Source: Shinella zoogloeoides (GTDB lineage: Bacteria; Pseudomonadota; Alphaproteobacteria; Rhizobiales; Rhizobiaceae). From it: DNA of 64,000 nt. Shown here piece after piece: positions 17,131 to 26,349 of the stretch. The translations under genes were made by a program, and so were the position numbers. The stretch is from NCBI RefSeq assembly GCF_020883495.1, contig NZ_CP086610.1, positions 186,001 to 250,000 on the forward strand, read 5' to 3'. The notes beneath the pieces were generated by a model that searched no databases, was not told the DNA's origin, and saw only the letters and a list, made by a program, of their open reading frames with translations. How positions within the stretch are numbered: the first letter of the stretch is position 1; every line of letters starts with the position of its first letter.

Positions 17131-17166
17131 AAAACGTTTATATTTCGTCTTGAAAACGTTTATATT
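17131..17166 (+). promoter_or_regulatory. Two identical 14-bp boxes, candidate operator pair
   Basis: AAAACGTTTATATT occurs at 17131-17144 and again at 17153-17166. Each is centred on the palindrome AAACGTTT, and they are 22 bp apart (about two helical turns, same face). They precede the ABC transporter / beta-galactosidase gene run by about 100 bases. LacI-type regulators favour palindromes with a central CG, so a sugar-responsive repressor is a guess. Confidence 0.55.
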
Positions 17167-17264
17167 CCTTGTTACCATCGTTTCAGGATGGAGGAGGATG
17201 CTCTGTCCGTGGGATTTGTCGAGCACCTGCCGCAAGGGCGGGGCCGACGGTTGAGGAGGAAGAG

Positions 17265-18011
17265 ATGAGGAAATTCGTTGCAACGCTTGCGCTTGCCGCT
17301 CTGGTGGCCGGTAGCGCCCATGCGGCCGATCTTGGTGGCAAGCTCCTGAAGGTCGGGTCGGACACGACCTCGCCGCCGATGGAGAGCGTCGACCCGGCGA
17401 CGGGCCAGATCGTCGGCTTCGACGTCGACGTGGTCAACGCCGTCTGCGCCAAGATCAATTGCCAGGCCGAATTCGTCACGACCGGCTGGGACGGCATCTT
17501 CGCCGCGCTCGACCAGGGCAGCTTCGATCTCGTCGCCTCGGGCGTGTCGATCACCGACGAGCGCAAGAAGGCGATGGACTTCTCCGATCCCTATATCATC
17601 AACAGCCAGGCCGTGCTGACGCGCGCCGAGGACCAGGGCATCACGCTCGACAAGTTCAAGGCCGAGGGTCGCAAGCTCTCCGCCCAGGCCAACACGACGG
17701 ACGCGCAGGTCGCCGAAGGCGTGGTCGGCAAGGAAAACGTCGCCGCCTATGACAGCTTCAGCGCCGCCATCATCGCGCTCAAGAACAAGGACGTCGACGG
17801 CGTCGTGATCAACGGCGCGAACGCCGCCGCCTATGAGCGCGAATTTGCCGGCGAACTGGTCGCCTCCATCAAGGATCTGGAATCCGATCCGCTCGGCCTC
17901 GTCTTCCGCAAGGGCGACGAGAATGTCGCCGCCTTCAACGAGGGCCTGAAGGCGATCAAGGACGACGGCACGCTCGACAAGCTCGTCGCCAAGTACTGGG
18001 GCCTCAAGTAA
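17265..18011 (+). CDS. Amino-acid ABC transporter substrate-binding protein
   Basis: The 248-residue periplasmic protein has a signal peptide (ATLALAALVAGSAHA, cleavage before ADLG). The bacterial extracellular solute-binding family 3 fold is visible in VGSDTTSPPMESVDPATGQI, FDVDVVNAVC, GWDGIFAALDQGSFD, MDFSDPYI and the C-terminal LVAKYWGLK. It delivers a polar amino acid or similar ligand to the permease encoded 63 bases downstream. The ATG has GAGGAGGAAGAG before it, so the longer upstream frame is rejected. The exact ligand is unknown. Confidence 0.92.
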   Translation: MRKFVATLALAALVAGSAHAADLGGKLLKVGSDTTSPPMESVDPATGQIVGFDVDVVNAVCAKINCQAEFVTTGWDGIFAALDQGSFDLVASGVSITDERKKAMDFSDPYIINSQAVLTRAEDQGITLDKFKAEGRKLSAQANTTDAQVAEGVVGKENVAAYDSFSAAIIALKNKDVDGVVINGANAAAYEREFAGELVASIKDLESDPLGLVFRKGDENVAAFNEGLKAIKDDGTLDKLVAKYWGLK

Positions 18012-18074
18012 GGCTCTTGCGGGAGCGCCATGGAGCGCTCCCGTTCCCTTCCCGTTTGCGCCGCGGAGGCCGGA

Positions 18075-19730
18075 ATGTCGTTTGTCAGAAGCGTGAGGCC
18101 CAGCAATCTGGTGATCCTCGCCGCGCTGCCCTTCATCGTCTATCTCTTTGCCTCCTCGGGCGACTACCAGCGCGCGCTGCGCGCCATCCTCGGCATCGAG
18201 CCGGGTTCGGGCGCCTATGTGCCGGGCTTCCTGCTGCTGACCCTTGCCTTTTCCGCCGGCCTCGGCGTGCTCGTTCTTTCGCGGGCGAAGGCCGCGCGGC
18301 CGCGCCTGACGATCGTTGCGGGTCTCGTCGCCTTCGTCGCGACGGCCGCTATTCTTGCCGGCGACCTCGTCCACCCCTTCATCGCCTCCGTGGTGGCGAA
18401 CGGCGTCGATCCGTTCAAGTCCGATCTCGTGGTCAAGGGCGTGACGCCCCGTCAGTTGACGGAGGCCGCCGACCTCATGGTGCGCGGCGTCGAGGGCTGG
18501 CTGTGGCCGGCCTATGCGGTGCTGCTGCTTGCCGGCCTCGGTCTTCTCTTTACCGGCAGCCGTGCGGCCGTTCCGGCGGAAAGCCCGGCCTATCGGGCAG
18601 GCTCGTGGATCACCGGCCTCGTCAATGGCGCGGGCCTCGCCTTCGTGCTGCTCTTTGCCTATCTCGCCTTCGCCTCGGGCCTTGCCACGACCATCCGCGC
18701 CGCCATCGCCGCCTATATCCTGGCGGCTATCCTCGGTCTCGTCTGGGTCGGGCTTCTCAAGCTGCGCTATACGCGCCGCAACCTCGTCACCTTCGCAGTG
18801 CTGACGGCCGTCTTCGCCGCGCTCTCCGCCTGGTTCCTGCTGCAGCCGAAGGACGGCTATGTGCTGGCCGGTACGCTGGAGGGCAAGGTCGGCATCGTCA
18901 CCAACACGCCGTCCGGTCTCATCAGCGCCGTGCGCTTCGGCCAGTATGAGGGCGGCCCGACGAGCGAGACGGCGGTGCGCACCTTCGTCACGCCGCAGCA
19001 GGCCATCGAGGCCATCGGCAAGAAGGAGGACGTCAGCGGCGCGCTGCTGCCGGCCGCCACCGTGCCCGCCGACTGGCCGCGTCTGTGGCAGGTGGAGGCG
19101 CTGAACGACCGCGACCGCGCCACCGGCATCACGCTCGCCGTCATCGCCATCATTATCGGCCTGCTCACCTTTGGCGGCTTCCTGCATCGCCGCCACCCGC
19201 TGTCCATCGGCTCGGAATTCGTCGTCGATACGATCCGCGGCATCCCCATGCTCGTCATCGTGCTCTATGTCGGCCTGCCGCTGTCGGGTGCGCTGAAGGA
19301 TGCGACGGCCGGTGTCTTCGACCCGCCGAACCTGATGCGCGGCATCGTCGCCATGGCGCTCGCCTATTCCGCCTATCTCGCGGAAATCTTCCGCTCCGGC
19401 ATCAACGCCATTCCGGCCGGCCAGATCGAGGCGGCGGGCAGCCTCGGGCTGAACCGCTGGCAGACCGCGCGGCTCGTCATCCTGCCGCAGGCCTTCCGCA
19501 TCGTCATCCCGCCGCTCGGCAACGAGCTGATCGCCATCCTCAAGGACACCTCGCTGCTCTCGATCCTGTCGATCCGCGATATCACGCAGCGCATGCGCGA
19601 GTTCCAGTCGGCGAGCTTCCTGCCGTTCGCGCCCTACAATTCGGCGGCGATCCTCTACATCCTGCTGACGCTTGCGGCTGCAAGCCTCATCAGCCTCGTC
19701 GAGAAGAAATATGACGTCAAGCACCGCTGA
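18075..19730 (+). CDS. Amino-acid ABC transporter permease with long N-terminal extension
   Basis: The 551-residue protein ends in a HisM-type permease domain (about residues 345-545) with the EAA loop EAAGSLGLNRWQTARLVILPQA that contacts the ATPase. In front of it are about 340 residues with five or six hydrophobic segments and a soluble stretch (KVGIVTNTPSGLISAV through AIEAIGKKEDVSGALLP) that resembles a binding-protein lobe. Normal permeases of this family are about 220-320 residues. The ATG at 18075 follows GGAGG. No ATPase gene is in the operon, so the subunit must come from elsewhere. Confidence 0.85.
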   Translation: MSFVRSVRPSNLVILAALPFIVYLFASSGDYQRALRAILGIEPGSGAYVPGFLLLTLAFSAGLGVLVLSRAKAARPRLTIVAGLVAFVATAAILAGDLVHPFIASVVANGVDPFKSDLVVKGVTPRQLTEAADLMVRGVEGWLWPAYAVLLLAGLGLLFTGSRAAVPAESPAYRAGSWITGLVNGAGLAFVLLFAYLAFASGLATTIRAAIAAYILAAILGLVWVGLLKLRYTRRNLVTFAVLTAVFAALSAWFLLQPKDGYVLAGTLEGKVGIVTNTPSGLISAVRFGQYEGGPTSETAVRTFVTPQQAIEAIGKKEDVSGALLPAATVPADWPRLWQVEALNDRDRATGITLAVIAIIIGLLTFGGFLHRRHPLSIGSEFVVDTIRGIPMLVIVLYVGLPLSGALKDATAGVFDPPNLMRGIVAMALAYSAYLAEIFRSGINAIPAGQIEAAGSLGLNRWQTARLVILPQAFRIVIPPLGNELIAILKDTSLLSILSIRDITQRMREFQSASFLPFAPYNSAAILYILLTLAAASLISLVEKKYDVKHR

Positions 19731-20388
19731 CCGGGGCACGGTCCTCGTCACCGGCGCCTCGCGCGGCCTCGGCCGGGCGCTCGCCGATCTCTATGCGACG
19801 GCCGGCTTTCGCGTCATCGCCTGCATGCGGCAGGCGGTGCCCGGGGCGCAGGCGCTCGATGTCGCGGATGCCGGCTCGATTGCCGCGCTCGGCGAACGGC
19901 TGAAGGGCCAGCCGATCGATATCGTCGTCAACAATGCGGCGGTTCGGGGCGATACCGGCGGTCTCGATACGCTGGAGACGGAGGATTTCCTTCAGGTCAT
20001 GCGCATCAATGCGCTCGCCCCGCTGCTCCTTGCCCGCGCGCTCCGGCCCAATCTTCTCGCCGGCGGGCGCAAGGTGCTCGTCAATATCGGCAGCCGCGCC
20101 GGTTCGCTGGCCGAAGGCACGATAGACGACGAGGACGGCGACTATGCCTATCGCTGCTCCAAGGCGGCGCTCAACATGGCGACGGTCAAGCTCGCGCAGG
20201 ATTTCCGCCGCGACGGCATCGCCGTGATCTCGCTGCATCCCGGCTGGGTGCGCACGGATATGGGCGGCGCGGAAGCGGCCGTGGATGTGGCGGAAAGCGC
20301 GGCGGGCCTCAAGGCCCTGATCGACGCGACGACGCTGGGCGAGACCGGAAGTTTCCGGGCCTACGACGGCCGAACGATCGCCTGGTGA
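19711..20388 (+). CDS. Short-chain dehydrogenase/reductase
   Basis: The 225-residue protein has a Rossmann fold with TGASRGLG (NAD(P)-binding glycine motif), NNAA, and the catalytic YAYRCSKAA (Tyr and Lys). The ATG lies inside the permease gene, overlapping its last 20 bases in another frame, so translation is probably coupled. The substrate is not identifiable. Operon position between transporter and GH42 enzyme suggests modification of an imported or released compound. Confidence 0.88.
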   Translation: MTSSTADRGTVLVTGASRGLGRALADLYATAGFRVIACMRQAVPGAQALDVADAGSIAALGERLKGQPIDIVVNNAAVRGDTGGLDTLETEDFLQVMRINALAPLLLARALRPNLLAGGRKVLVNIGSRAGSLAEGTIDDEDGDYAYRCSKAALNMATVKLAQDFRRDGIAVISLHPGWVRTDMGGAEAAVDVAESAAGLKALIDATTLGETGSFRAYDGRTIAW

Positions 20389-20453
20389 GGCTATCGGATC
20401 GTAATGATGACGGTGCCGGCAACCCCGGCGTCGGGAATGACAAGGACAAGAAC

Positions 20454-22475
20454 GTGCATAATCCTCTCCCCCACCGGAACCGCTTCGACGCCGGCAGCAA
20501 GGCCCCCGGCATGCTGGAGCTCGGCGTCTGCTACTATCCGGAACAGTGGCCGCGCGAAAAATGGGAAGAGGACGCCCGCCGCATGGTGGAGCTTGGGCTT
20601 GCCTGGGTGCGCATCGGCGAATTTGCCTGGTCGCATATCGAGCCGCAATCCGGTGTCTTCCAGTGGGAATGGATGGACGAGGCGATCGAGGTGCTCGGCC
20701 GCGCCGGCCTCAAGGTCATCCTCGGCACGCCCACGGCCGCGCCGCCGAAATGGCTGGTGGACCGCTACCCGGATATCCTGCCGGTCGATGCGCGCGGCGT
20801 CGTGCGCAAGTTCGGCGCGCGCCGGCACTATTGTTTCTCCAGCCGCCGCTACCGCGCGGAGGCCGCGCGCATCACCGAGGCCATGGCGCGCCGCTACGGC
20901 GACAATCCCTTCGTACACGCCTGGCAGACGGACAATGAATACGGCGACCACGATACGATCCATAGCTATTCCGACGAGGCGAAGCGCGCCTTCCGCGAAT
21001 GGCTGGCCGCCCGTTACGACACGGTCGAGGCGATGAACGCGGCCTGGGGCACGCAGTTCTGGAGCATGCATTACAACGGCTTCGAGGAGGTAGACCTGCC
21101 GAACAACCTCGTCGAGGAGCCGACCCCGACCCATCTCGGCGATTACTACCGTTTCTCCTCGGATCAGGTGAAGAGCTTCAACAAGGCGCAGGTGGATATC
21201 CTGCGCCGGCATTCGCCCGGTCGCCCGGTCACGCATAACTTCATGAACCAGAATACCGACTTCGACCACTACAAGGTCGGGGAGGATATCGATATCGCCT
21301 CCTGGGACGTCTATCCGATGGGCGGTCTCATCAATGGCCGGCTCAGCGACGCCGACAAGGCGCGCTACCTGCGTGTCGGCGATCCGGACCAGACGGCCTT
21401 CAACCACGATCTCTACCGCGCCGTCGGGCGTGGCCGCGTCTGGGTAATGGAGCAGCAGCCGGGGCCGGTGAACTGGGCGGCCCATAACCAGTCGCCCGCC
21501 GACGGCATGGTGCGCCTGTGGACCTGGCTTGCCTATGCGCATGGCGTCGACATGGTCGCCTATTTCCGCTGGCGGCAGGCGCCCTTCGCGCAGGAGCAGT
21601 TCCATGCGGGGCTGCTGCTGCCCAACAGCGAGGCAGATCAAGGATATCTCGAAGTCGCCGAGGTCGTGAAGGAAATGGCGTGCCTGCCGGAAGGCGAGGT
21701 CCGCGAAAAGGCCGCGGTCGCCTTCGTGCTCGATTACGAGTCGCGCTTTGCCACGCGGGCATTGCCGCAGGGCCGGGGCTATGCCGCCTCCGCCGTCGCG
21801 CTCGACTGGTATTCGGCCGTCTCGCGCCTTGGCGTGGACGTCGATATCATCGGCCAGCATTCGGACCTTTCCGGCTACAGGCTGGTGATCGCGCCCGACC
21901 TCGTCATCCCGGATGCGGATTTCGTCGCCCGGCTCAAGGCCTCGGGCGCCAAGGCGCTGTTCGGCCCGCGCAGCGGCAGCAAGACGCGCGACATGCATAT
22001 TCCCGCCGACCTGCCGCCCGGCCCGCTCGCCGATCTTCTCGATTTCCGCGTGACGCGGGTGGAATCCCTGCCGGACTATCACGAGGAGCCGGTGCTCTAC
22101 GGCAATGCCAGCCACCCGGTCACCGGATGGCGCGAGCTGATCCGCACCAGCGAGAACGTGCTTGCGAGTTTCGAGGGCGCGCACCGCACCGGCTCTCCGG
22201 CGGTGATCGGCAACGAGCAGGCGCGTTATGTCGGCACGCTGCCGCAGGGCGAGTTCCTGATGCGGCTGATGGGCGATGCGCTCGGCTGGGCGGGTGTCGC
22301 GGGCATGCCCGATCTCGGCGACCTGCGGCTTGCCCGCCGCGGCCGGCTGCACTTTGCCTTTAACTACGGCAGTACCGTCGCCACCGTGCCGGCTTCCGCT
22401 GCTGCTACCTTCCTCGTCGGTGGAAGGCAGCTTGCCCCGGTGGACGTCGCGATCTGGACGGAAGACGGCCGCTGA
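20454..22475 (+). CDS. GH42 beta-galactosidase
   Basis: The protein is about 673 residues from the GTG at 20454, which has AAGGAC upstream; an ATG at 20511 is an alternative. It has the family 42 TIM barrel (LGVCYYPEQWP, WSHIEPQSG), the acid/base Glu in WQTDNEYGDH, the nucleophile region VWVMEQQPGPVNW, a trimerisation domain (VAFVLDYES, IAPDLVIPD) and a small C-terminal beta domain. It hydrolyses terminal beta-galactosides in the cytosol. It follows the SDR closely and probably shares the operon starting at 17265. No signal peptide is seen. Confidence 0.9.
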   Translation: MHNPLPHRNRFDAGSKAPGMLELGVCYYPEQWPREKWEEDARRMVELGLAWVRIGEFAWSHIEPQSGVFQWEWMDEAIEVLGRAGLKVILGTPTAAPPKWLVDRYPDILPVDARGVVRKFGARRHYCFSSRRYRAEAARITEAMARRYGDNPFVHAWQTDNEYGDHDTIHSYSDEAKRAFREWLAARYDTVEAMNAAWGTQFWSMHYNGFEEVDLPNNLVEEPTPTHLGDYYRFSSDQVKSFNKAQVDILRRHSPGRPVTHNFMNQNTDFDHYKVGEDIDIASWDVYPMGGLINGRLSDADKARYLRVGDPDQTAFNHDLYRAVGRGRVWVMEQQPGPVNWAAHNQSPADGMVRLWTWLAYAHGVDMVAYFRWRQAPFAQEQFHAGLLLPNSEADQGYLEVAEVVKEMACLPEGEVREKAAVAFVLDYESRFATRALPQGRGYAASAVALDWYSAVSRLGVDVDIIGQHSDLSGYRLVIAPDLVIPDADFVARLKASGAKALFGPRSGSKTRDMHIPADLPPGPLADLLDFRVTRVESLPDYHEEPVLYGNASHPVTGWRELIRTSENVLASFEGAHRTGSPAVIGNEQARYVGTLPQGEFLMRLMGDALGWAGVAGMPDLGDLRLARRGRLHFAFNYGSTVATVPASAAATFLVGGRQLAPVDVAIWTEDGR

Positions 22476-22491
22476 TCCGGCCCTTGTGGAT

Positions 22492-22515
22492 GACGGACGC
22501 TATCCGGCGTCCGTC
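22492..22515. terminator. Hairpin between convergent genes
   Basis: GACGGACGC-TATCCG-GCGTCCGTC forms a perfect 9-bp stem between the GH42 gene and the convergent glycosyltransferase, overlapping the end of the latter. There is no T run, so a terminator role is tentative. Confidence 0.4.
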
Positions 22516-24443
22516 GCCGCTTCGTGCTGCACCCTGGCCTGCGCCGGGCGATGGGCGGTCTTGTTCCAGAAAAACGGATTGCTGTGCAATTCGCGCACCG
22601 CGCGCCAGGCTGCCAGCGAGATGAGCATCCAGTAGAAGGGCGTCAGCAGCCAGCGCGGTCCCACGGCAAGGCGTTCGCGGAACGTCATGCCGATGCGCCC
22701 CAGCAGGATGAAGGCGAGATAGCTCCCGGCTATGCTCATGAAATCGAGCGCGAACAGCGCCAGATCGAACACGCCGATGGTGGACTGCTGCGCGACGAGA
22801 CGCCAGAGGATGACGCCGACATAGGCGAGAAGAAGCGGGTGCGCCAGCGAGGAGAGGATGAGGCCGCCCACCAGGAGCTGGAAAACGAGGCTCGGCCCGA
22901 GGCCCATGTCCCGGACCAGCCGGGAAGGCTCGCGCATCAGCACCAGCCAGGTCTGTAGCCAGCCCTTGAACCAGCGGGTGCGCTGGCCGAGCCAGGCCCG
23001 AAGCTCCGTCGGAGCCTCCTCATAGGTCGGCGTACTCAGGACGCCGCAGCGATAGCCGCGCCGGAAGAGCCGGAGGCCGAGATCGGCATCCTCGGTGACA
23101 TTGTAGGGATCCCAGCCGCCCACGGCCTGCAGGACCCGCGTGCGAAAATGGTTGGACGTGCCGCCGAGCGGCATCGGCATGCGTACGCCGGCAAGGAACG
23201 GCAGCAGGGCGCGGAAAAGCCCGGCATATTCGACGGCGAAGAGGGCGCTCAGCCAGCTCTCGCGCGCATTGGTGACGATCAGCGGCGCCTGCAGGCAGGC
23301 GATGTCGGGCGGCCCGGCCTCGAAGGTTCGCCAGGCCTCCTCCAGTTGCAGGGGATCGATACGGTCCTCCGCATCGTAGATCACCAGATAATCGCCGCGG
23401 GCGGCGCCGAGCGCATAGGTCAGCGCCTTGGGTTTGGTGCGCGGCTGGGCGGGCGGTACCTTGACCACCTCATATTGCGGACCGAGCGAGGCCGCGGCCA
23501 GCGCATCGAGGGTTTCCCGGTCGTCGGCCTCGCAGATCAGCTTGATGTCGAGACAGGCGGCGGGCCATTCGAGACGGTTCAGCGTGGCGACGAGCTGCGG
23601 CACCACCGCTGCCTCGCGGTAAAGCGCCACGAAGACCGAATAGACTGGCCGCCGTCCGGCCGACGGTCTTGCACGGGGCCGCCGCTTCTCCCGCCATTTT
23701 GCCAGCAGCGCGTAGAAACGCACCATTACCGTCGCAAAGAAGAACAGGCCGAGGGTGACGTGCAGGACGCGCAGGATCGTCCCCGGCACCGTCACGAGCA
23801 GCATGAGGACGAGCGTGAGGGCTGCGCCGAGATAGAAGCCCTGCCGTCCCCAGAGGGTGATGCGGGCGCTCGCTTCCGGTGCGGTGCTGAAAAGCTGGTC
23901 GACCGCCGCGCGAAGCCGCCGGTCATGGCCCGCCTGCCAGAGCGCCGCACGCATGGCCGTTGGTGTGGTCGCGACCATCGTGGCGCCGAGCGGCGGGGCG
24001 AGACGCAGGCGCTCGCCGATCTCCTCGATACGATCCGCGCTCGGCACGATGGCCGCCAGCGGCGGGCGGCCGCGCGGCCGAAGCCGGATGGCGGTCGGCT
24101 GGGCGAGCTGTGTGTCGATCCCCGGAAGGTCTTCCACCTCCGCCGGATCGAGTTCTGCGACGAAGGGCAGGCCGAGTAGTTCCGCGAGCGCCTCGTAATA
24201 AATATCCGGCGAGACCGCGCCGCTGGCGAGCAGCTCCGTTTCCAGCGATGTGCCGTGCCGGCCAGCGCGTACCAGCATTTCGGAAATGAGCGGCTTGGAC
24301 AGGCCGAGCTTGCGGCAGAGTTGCGCTTCGCGCATCAGCCGTTCCGGAACCTGACGCGCTTGCGCGGAAACGGGAGGCTGCGCCCGTGCAATGCCGATTG
24401 CAGTGGCGAAAGCGATGTCGTCGGGATATTCTGCCAATCGCAT
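22500..24443 (-). CDS. Membrane glycosyltransferase family 2 with N-terminal GspE-N/MshEN-like domain
   Basis: The 647-residue protein has an N-terminal domain (about 45-120: KLGLSKPLISEMLVRAG, LETELLASGAVSPDIYYEAL, LLGLPFV) like the type II secretion ATPase N-domain, which in some proteins binds c-di-GMP. Two membrane spans follow, then a processive GT2 domain with EADDRET, YDAEDRI (DxD-like), TEDADLGLR and QRTRWFKGW (QxxRW), and four further spans. It probably polymerises an exopolysaccharide across the inner membrane. The ATG at 24443 is chosen. It is divergent from the solute-binding gene 50 bases away. The product is unknown. Confidence 0.85.
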   Translation of the reverse strand: MRLAEYPDDIAFATAIGIARAQPPVSAQARQVPERLMREAQLCRKLGLSKPLISEMLVRAGRHGTSLETELLASGAVSPDIYYEALAELLGLPFVAELDPAEVEDLPGIDTQLAQPTAIRLRPRGRPPLAAIVPSADRIEEIGERLRLAPPLGATMVATTPTAMRAALWQAGHDRRLRAAVDQLFSTAPEASARITLWGRQGFYLGAALTLVLMLLVTVPGTILRVLHVTLGLFFFATVMVRFYALLAKWREKRRPRARPSAGRRPVYSVFVALYREAAVVPQLVATLNRLEWPAACLDIKLICEADDRETLDALAAASLGPQYEVVKVPPAQPRTKPKALTYALGAARGDYLVIYDAEDRIDPLQLEEAWRTFEAGPPDIACLQAPLIVTNARESWLSALFAVEYAGLFRALLPFLAGVRMPMPLGGTSNHFRTRVLQAVGGWDPYNVTEDADLGLRLFRRGYRCGVLSTPTYEEAPTELRAWLGQRTRWFKGWLQTWLVLMREPSRLVRDMGLGPSLVFQLLVGGLILSSLAHPLLLAYVGVILWRLVAQQSTIGVFDLALFALDFMSIAGSYLAFILLGRIGMTFRERLAVGPRWLLTPFYWMLISLAAWRAVRELHSNPFFWNKTAHRPAQARVQHEAATDAG

Positions 24444-24493
24444 GCAGTCCCGCCGCCGTGTCAACGGCGACGCCCCCAGAAAGCCCCGACTTG

Positions 24494-25381
24494 ATGATAA
24501 TGCGGCATAACAGAATTGCATCCCTTAAATTCCGCGGGCTTCTTGCGCTTCTTCTGTTCATGGCCGGGGTAACCCCGCTGGCCGCCGTGGCGCAGGATCG
24601 CAAGGCGGTCGACCTGCCCATTCTCTTCGATACGCGCGAGCGCATCGCCAAGCCCGACCTTGCCGGCATCGTGCGCCTGCGCTTCCTGACGACGGTGGAT
24701 TTCCCGCCGTTCAATTTCATCGACCAGACGGGCAAGCTCGCAGGCTTCCATGTCGATCTCGTGCGCGAGATCTGCCGGGAGCTGGCGCTGACGGAAAAGT
24801 GCCAGATCCAGGCCGTCACCTTCCCCGAGCTGGAAAAAGCGCTCATCGACGGCAATGGCGAGGCGGTCGCCGCCGGCATCGCGGTAACGACGGAACTGCG
24901 CCAGCGCTTCGCCTTCTCGCGCCCCTTCATGCGCCTTCCGGCCCGCTTCGCCGTGGCGAAGAAGGCCGCGCCCGCCGGCGAGACGGCGGCGGCGCTCGAC
25001 GGCAAGACGGTGGGTGTCGTGGGGGCAAGCGCCCATGAGGCGATGCTGAAGGCCTTCTTCCCGCGTATACGGGCGCATGCCTTCGCGGATCGGGCGGCGC
25101 TGCTTGCGGCGCTGAAGGACGGCAAGGTGGAGGCGATCTTCGGTGACGGCATGCAGCTCGCCTTCTGGACGAGCGGGTCGGAATCGGCCGGCTGTTGCCG
25201 CCTGTTCGACGGCCCCTATCTTTCGGAACGGTTCCTTGGCGAAGGGATGACGATCATGCTGCGCAAGGAGGACGCCGCGCTTGCCGGCGCCATCGACCAT
25301 GCGCTCCTGGCGCTTTCGCGCAACGGCCGCCTGCAGGAGATTTACCTGCGTTACTTCCCGGTCAATCTTTACGGCGGCTGA
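24494..25381 (+). CDS. Stand-alone periplasmic solute-binding protein (family 3)
   Basis: The 295-residue protein has a signal peptide (LLALLLFMAGVTPLAAVAQ) and then the family 3 fold: LRFLTTVDFPPFNFIDQTGKLAGFHVDLVREI, AFSRPFM, VGVVGASAHEAML and a C-terminal LQEIYLRYFPV. No permease or ATPase is adjacent, so it may be a sensor or work with a distant transporter. Two close ATGs (24494, 24500) are possible starts. It is divergent from the glycosyltransferase, which hints at shared control. Confidence 0.85.
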   Translation: MIMRHNRIASLKFRGLLALLLFMAGVTPLAAVAQDRKAVDLPILFDTRERIAKPDLAGIVRLRFLTTVDFPPFNFIDQTGKLAGFHVDLVREICRELALTEKCQIQAVTFPELEKALIDGNGEAVAAGIAVTTELRQRFAFSRPFMRLPARFAVAKKAAPAGETAAALDGKTVGVVGASAHEAMLKAFFPRIRAHAFADRAALLAALKDGKVEAIFGDGMQLAFWTSGSESAGCCRLFDGPYLSERFLGEGMTIMLRKEDAALAGAIDHALLALSRNGRLQEIYLRYFPVNLYGG

Positions 25382-25398
25382 CTTAGGTAAGTAATCGC

Positions 25399-26061
25399 TT
25401 ACTGGCTTGCCCAGATGATGCGGGCGATCCAGTCTATCTCGTCGATATCGAAATTGCGGTTGGGGTGCTCGGGATTGAGCGAGACGAGCTCGATGGCGCG
25501 CGGCCGCTGGCGATGCAGCACCTTGGCCATGACCTCGCCCTCCCGCGTCTTGACGACGACACGGTCGCCGCGGCGCACCGGCGCGCCCGGCTCGACGATC
25601 AGCACATCGCCGTCGCGGTAGAGTGGCAGCATGCTGTCGCCCTGTACTTCGAGCGCGTAGACGCCGGCCCTGCGGTCGGGCGGGGCGGGAAACTCCACCA
25701 CGTCCCAGCCCTGGCCGGCGGGAAAGCCGCCGTCGTCGAAGAAGCCGCCTGCGCCCGCCTGGGCGAAGCCGAGCAGGGGGATGGTGCCCGCCTGCGGTGG
25801 AAAGGCGCCCTGCGGCAGGCCGGCATCGCGGGTGGCGTCCGACAGGGTGAAGAACTCGTCGATGGATGCGCCGGTCGCGTCGAGCACCTTGGCGATGGAT
25901 TCCGTCGAGGGCCAGCGCTGGCGGCCGTCGACGCCCTGCCGCTTGGATTTGTTGAAGGACGTGGGGTCGAGACCGGCGCGGCGGGCAAGGCCGGACGGAG
26001 AAAGCCGGTGGCGCTCGGCGAGGGCGTCGATCGCCGCCCATATCCGGTCGTGGGAGAACAT
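25399..26061 (-). CDS. Helix-turn-helix repressor with S24 peptidase domain
   Basis: The 220-residue LexA/CI-like regulator has an N-terminal helix-turn-helix (HRLSPSGLARRAGLDPTSFNKSKR) and a C-terminal S24 domain with catalytic Ser in GDSMLPLY and Lys in RVVVKTREGEV. Such proteins may self-cleave on RecA activation. The cleavage site would be near QAGAGGFFDD, an AG/AGG-like pair. The ATG at 26061 follows the family start. It is a single gene, not obviously linked to a prophage. It is convergent with the solute-binding protein gene. Confidence 0.9.
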   Translation of the reverse strand: MFSHDRIWAAIDALAERHRLSPSGLARRAGLDPTSFNKSKRQGVDGRQRWPSTESIAKVLDATGASIDEFFTLSDATRDAGLPQGAFPPQAGTIPLLGFAQAGAGGFFDDGGFPAGQGWDVVEFPAPPDRRAGVYALEVQGDSMLPLYRDGDVLIVEPGAPVRRGDRVVVKTREGEVMAKVLHRQRPRAIELVSLNPEHPNRNFDIDEIDWIARIIWASQ

Positions 26062-26349
26062 GCTGAAAAACCCTGCCCAGGCCAACGGACTGGCCGGTGC
26101 CGGTCCGATTGGCGGGAGCATATCCAAGGACGATTTCCGAGTAAAGGAAAAAGGATTATATTCCTGCGTCGTTTTCCGTCTTTCCCGCTCGCGGACCCGA
26201 CTTTCGTGACTTTTCGCGCGCTGGCGGCCGTCATTTCATGCCGGGGGCGGGAGAATTTTCCTCCCCGCGATTTCCTGGCACTTTCGCCGGATCGGGGCGC
26301 GCGCTATCAAGGGGATGCGCCGGGTTTCCCCGCGCTTCGAGGTTTCTCC

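Noticed and set aside
17172..19751. 859-codon open frame antisense to the ABC transporter genes
   Set aside because: It mirrors the codon structure of real genes in very GC-rich DNA. It has an Arg/Asp/Gly-rich composition, no domain and no start signal.
25465..26349. Long N-terminal part of the DMT permease frame
   Set aside because: The region overlaps the S24 repressor on the other strand and is not hydrophobic. The permease begins at the GTG at 26350.
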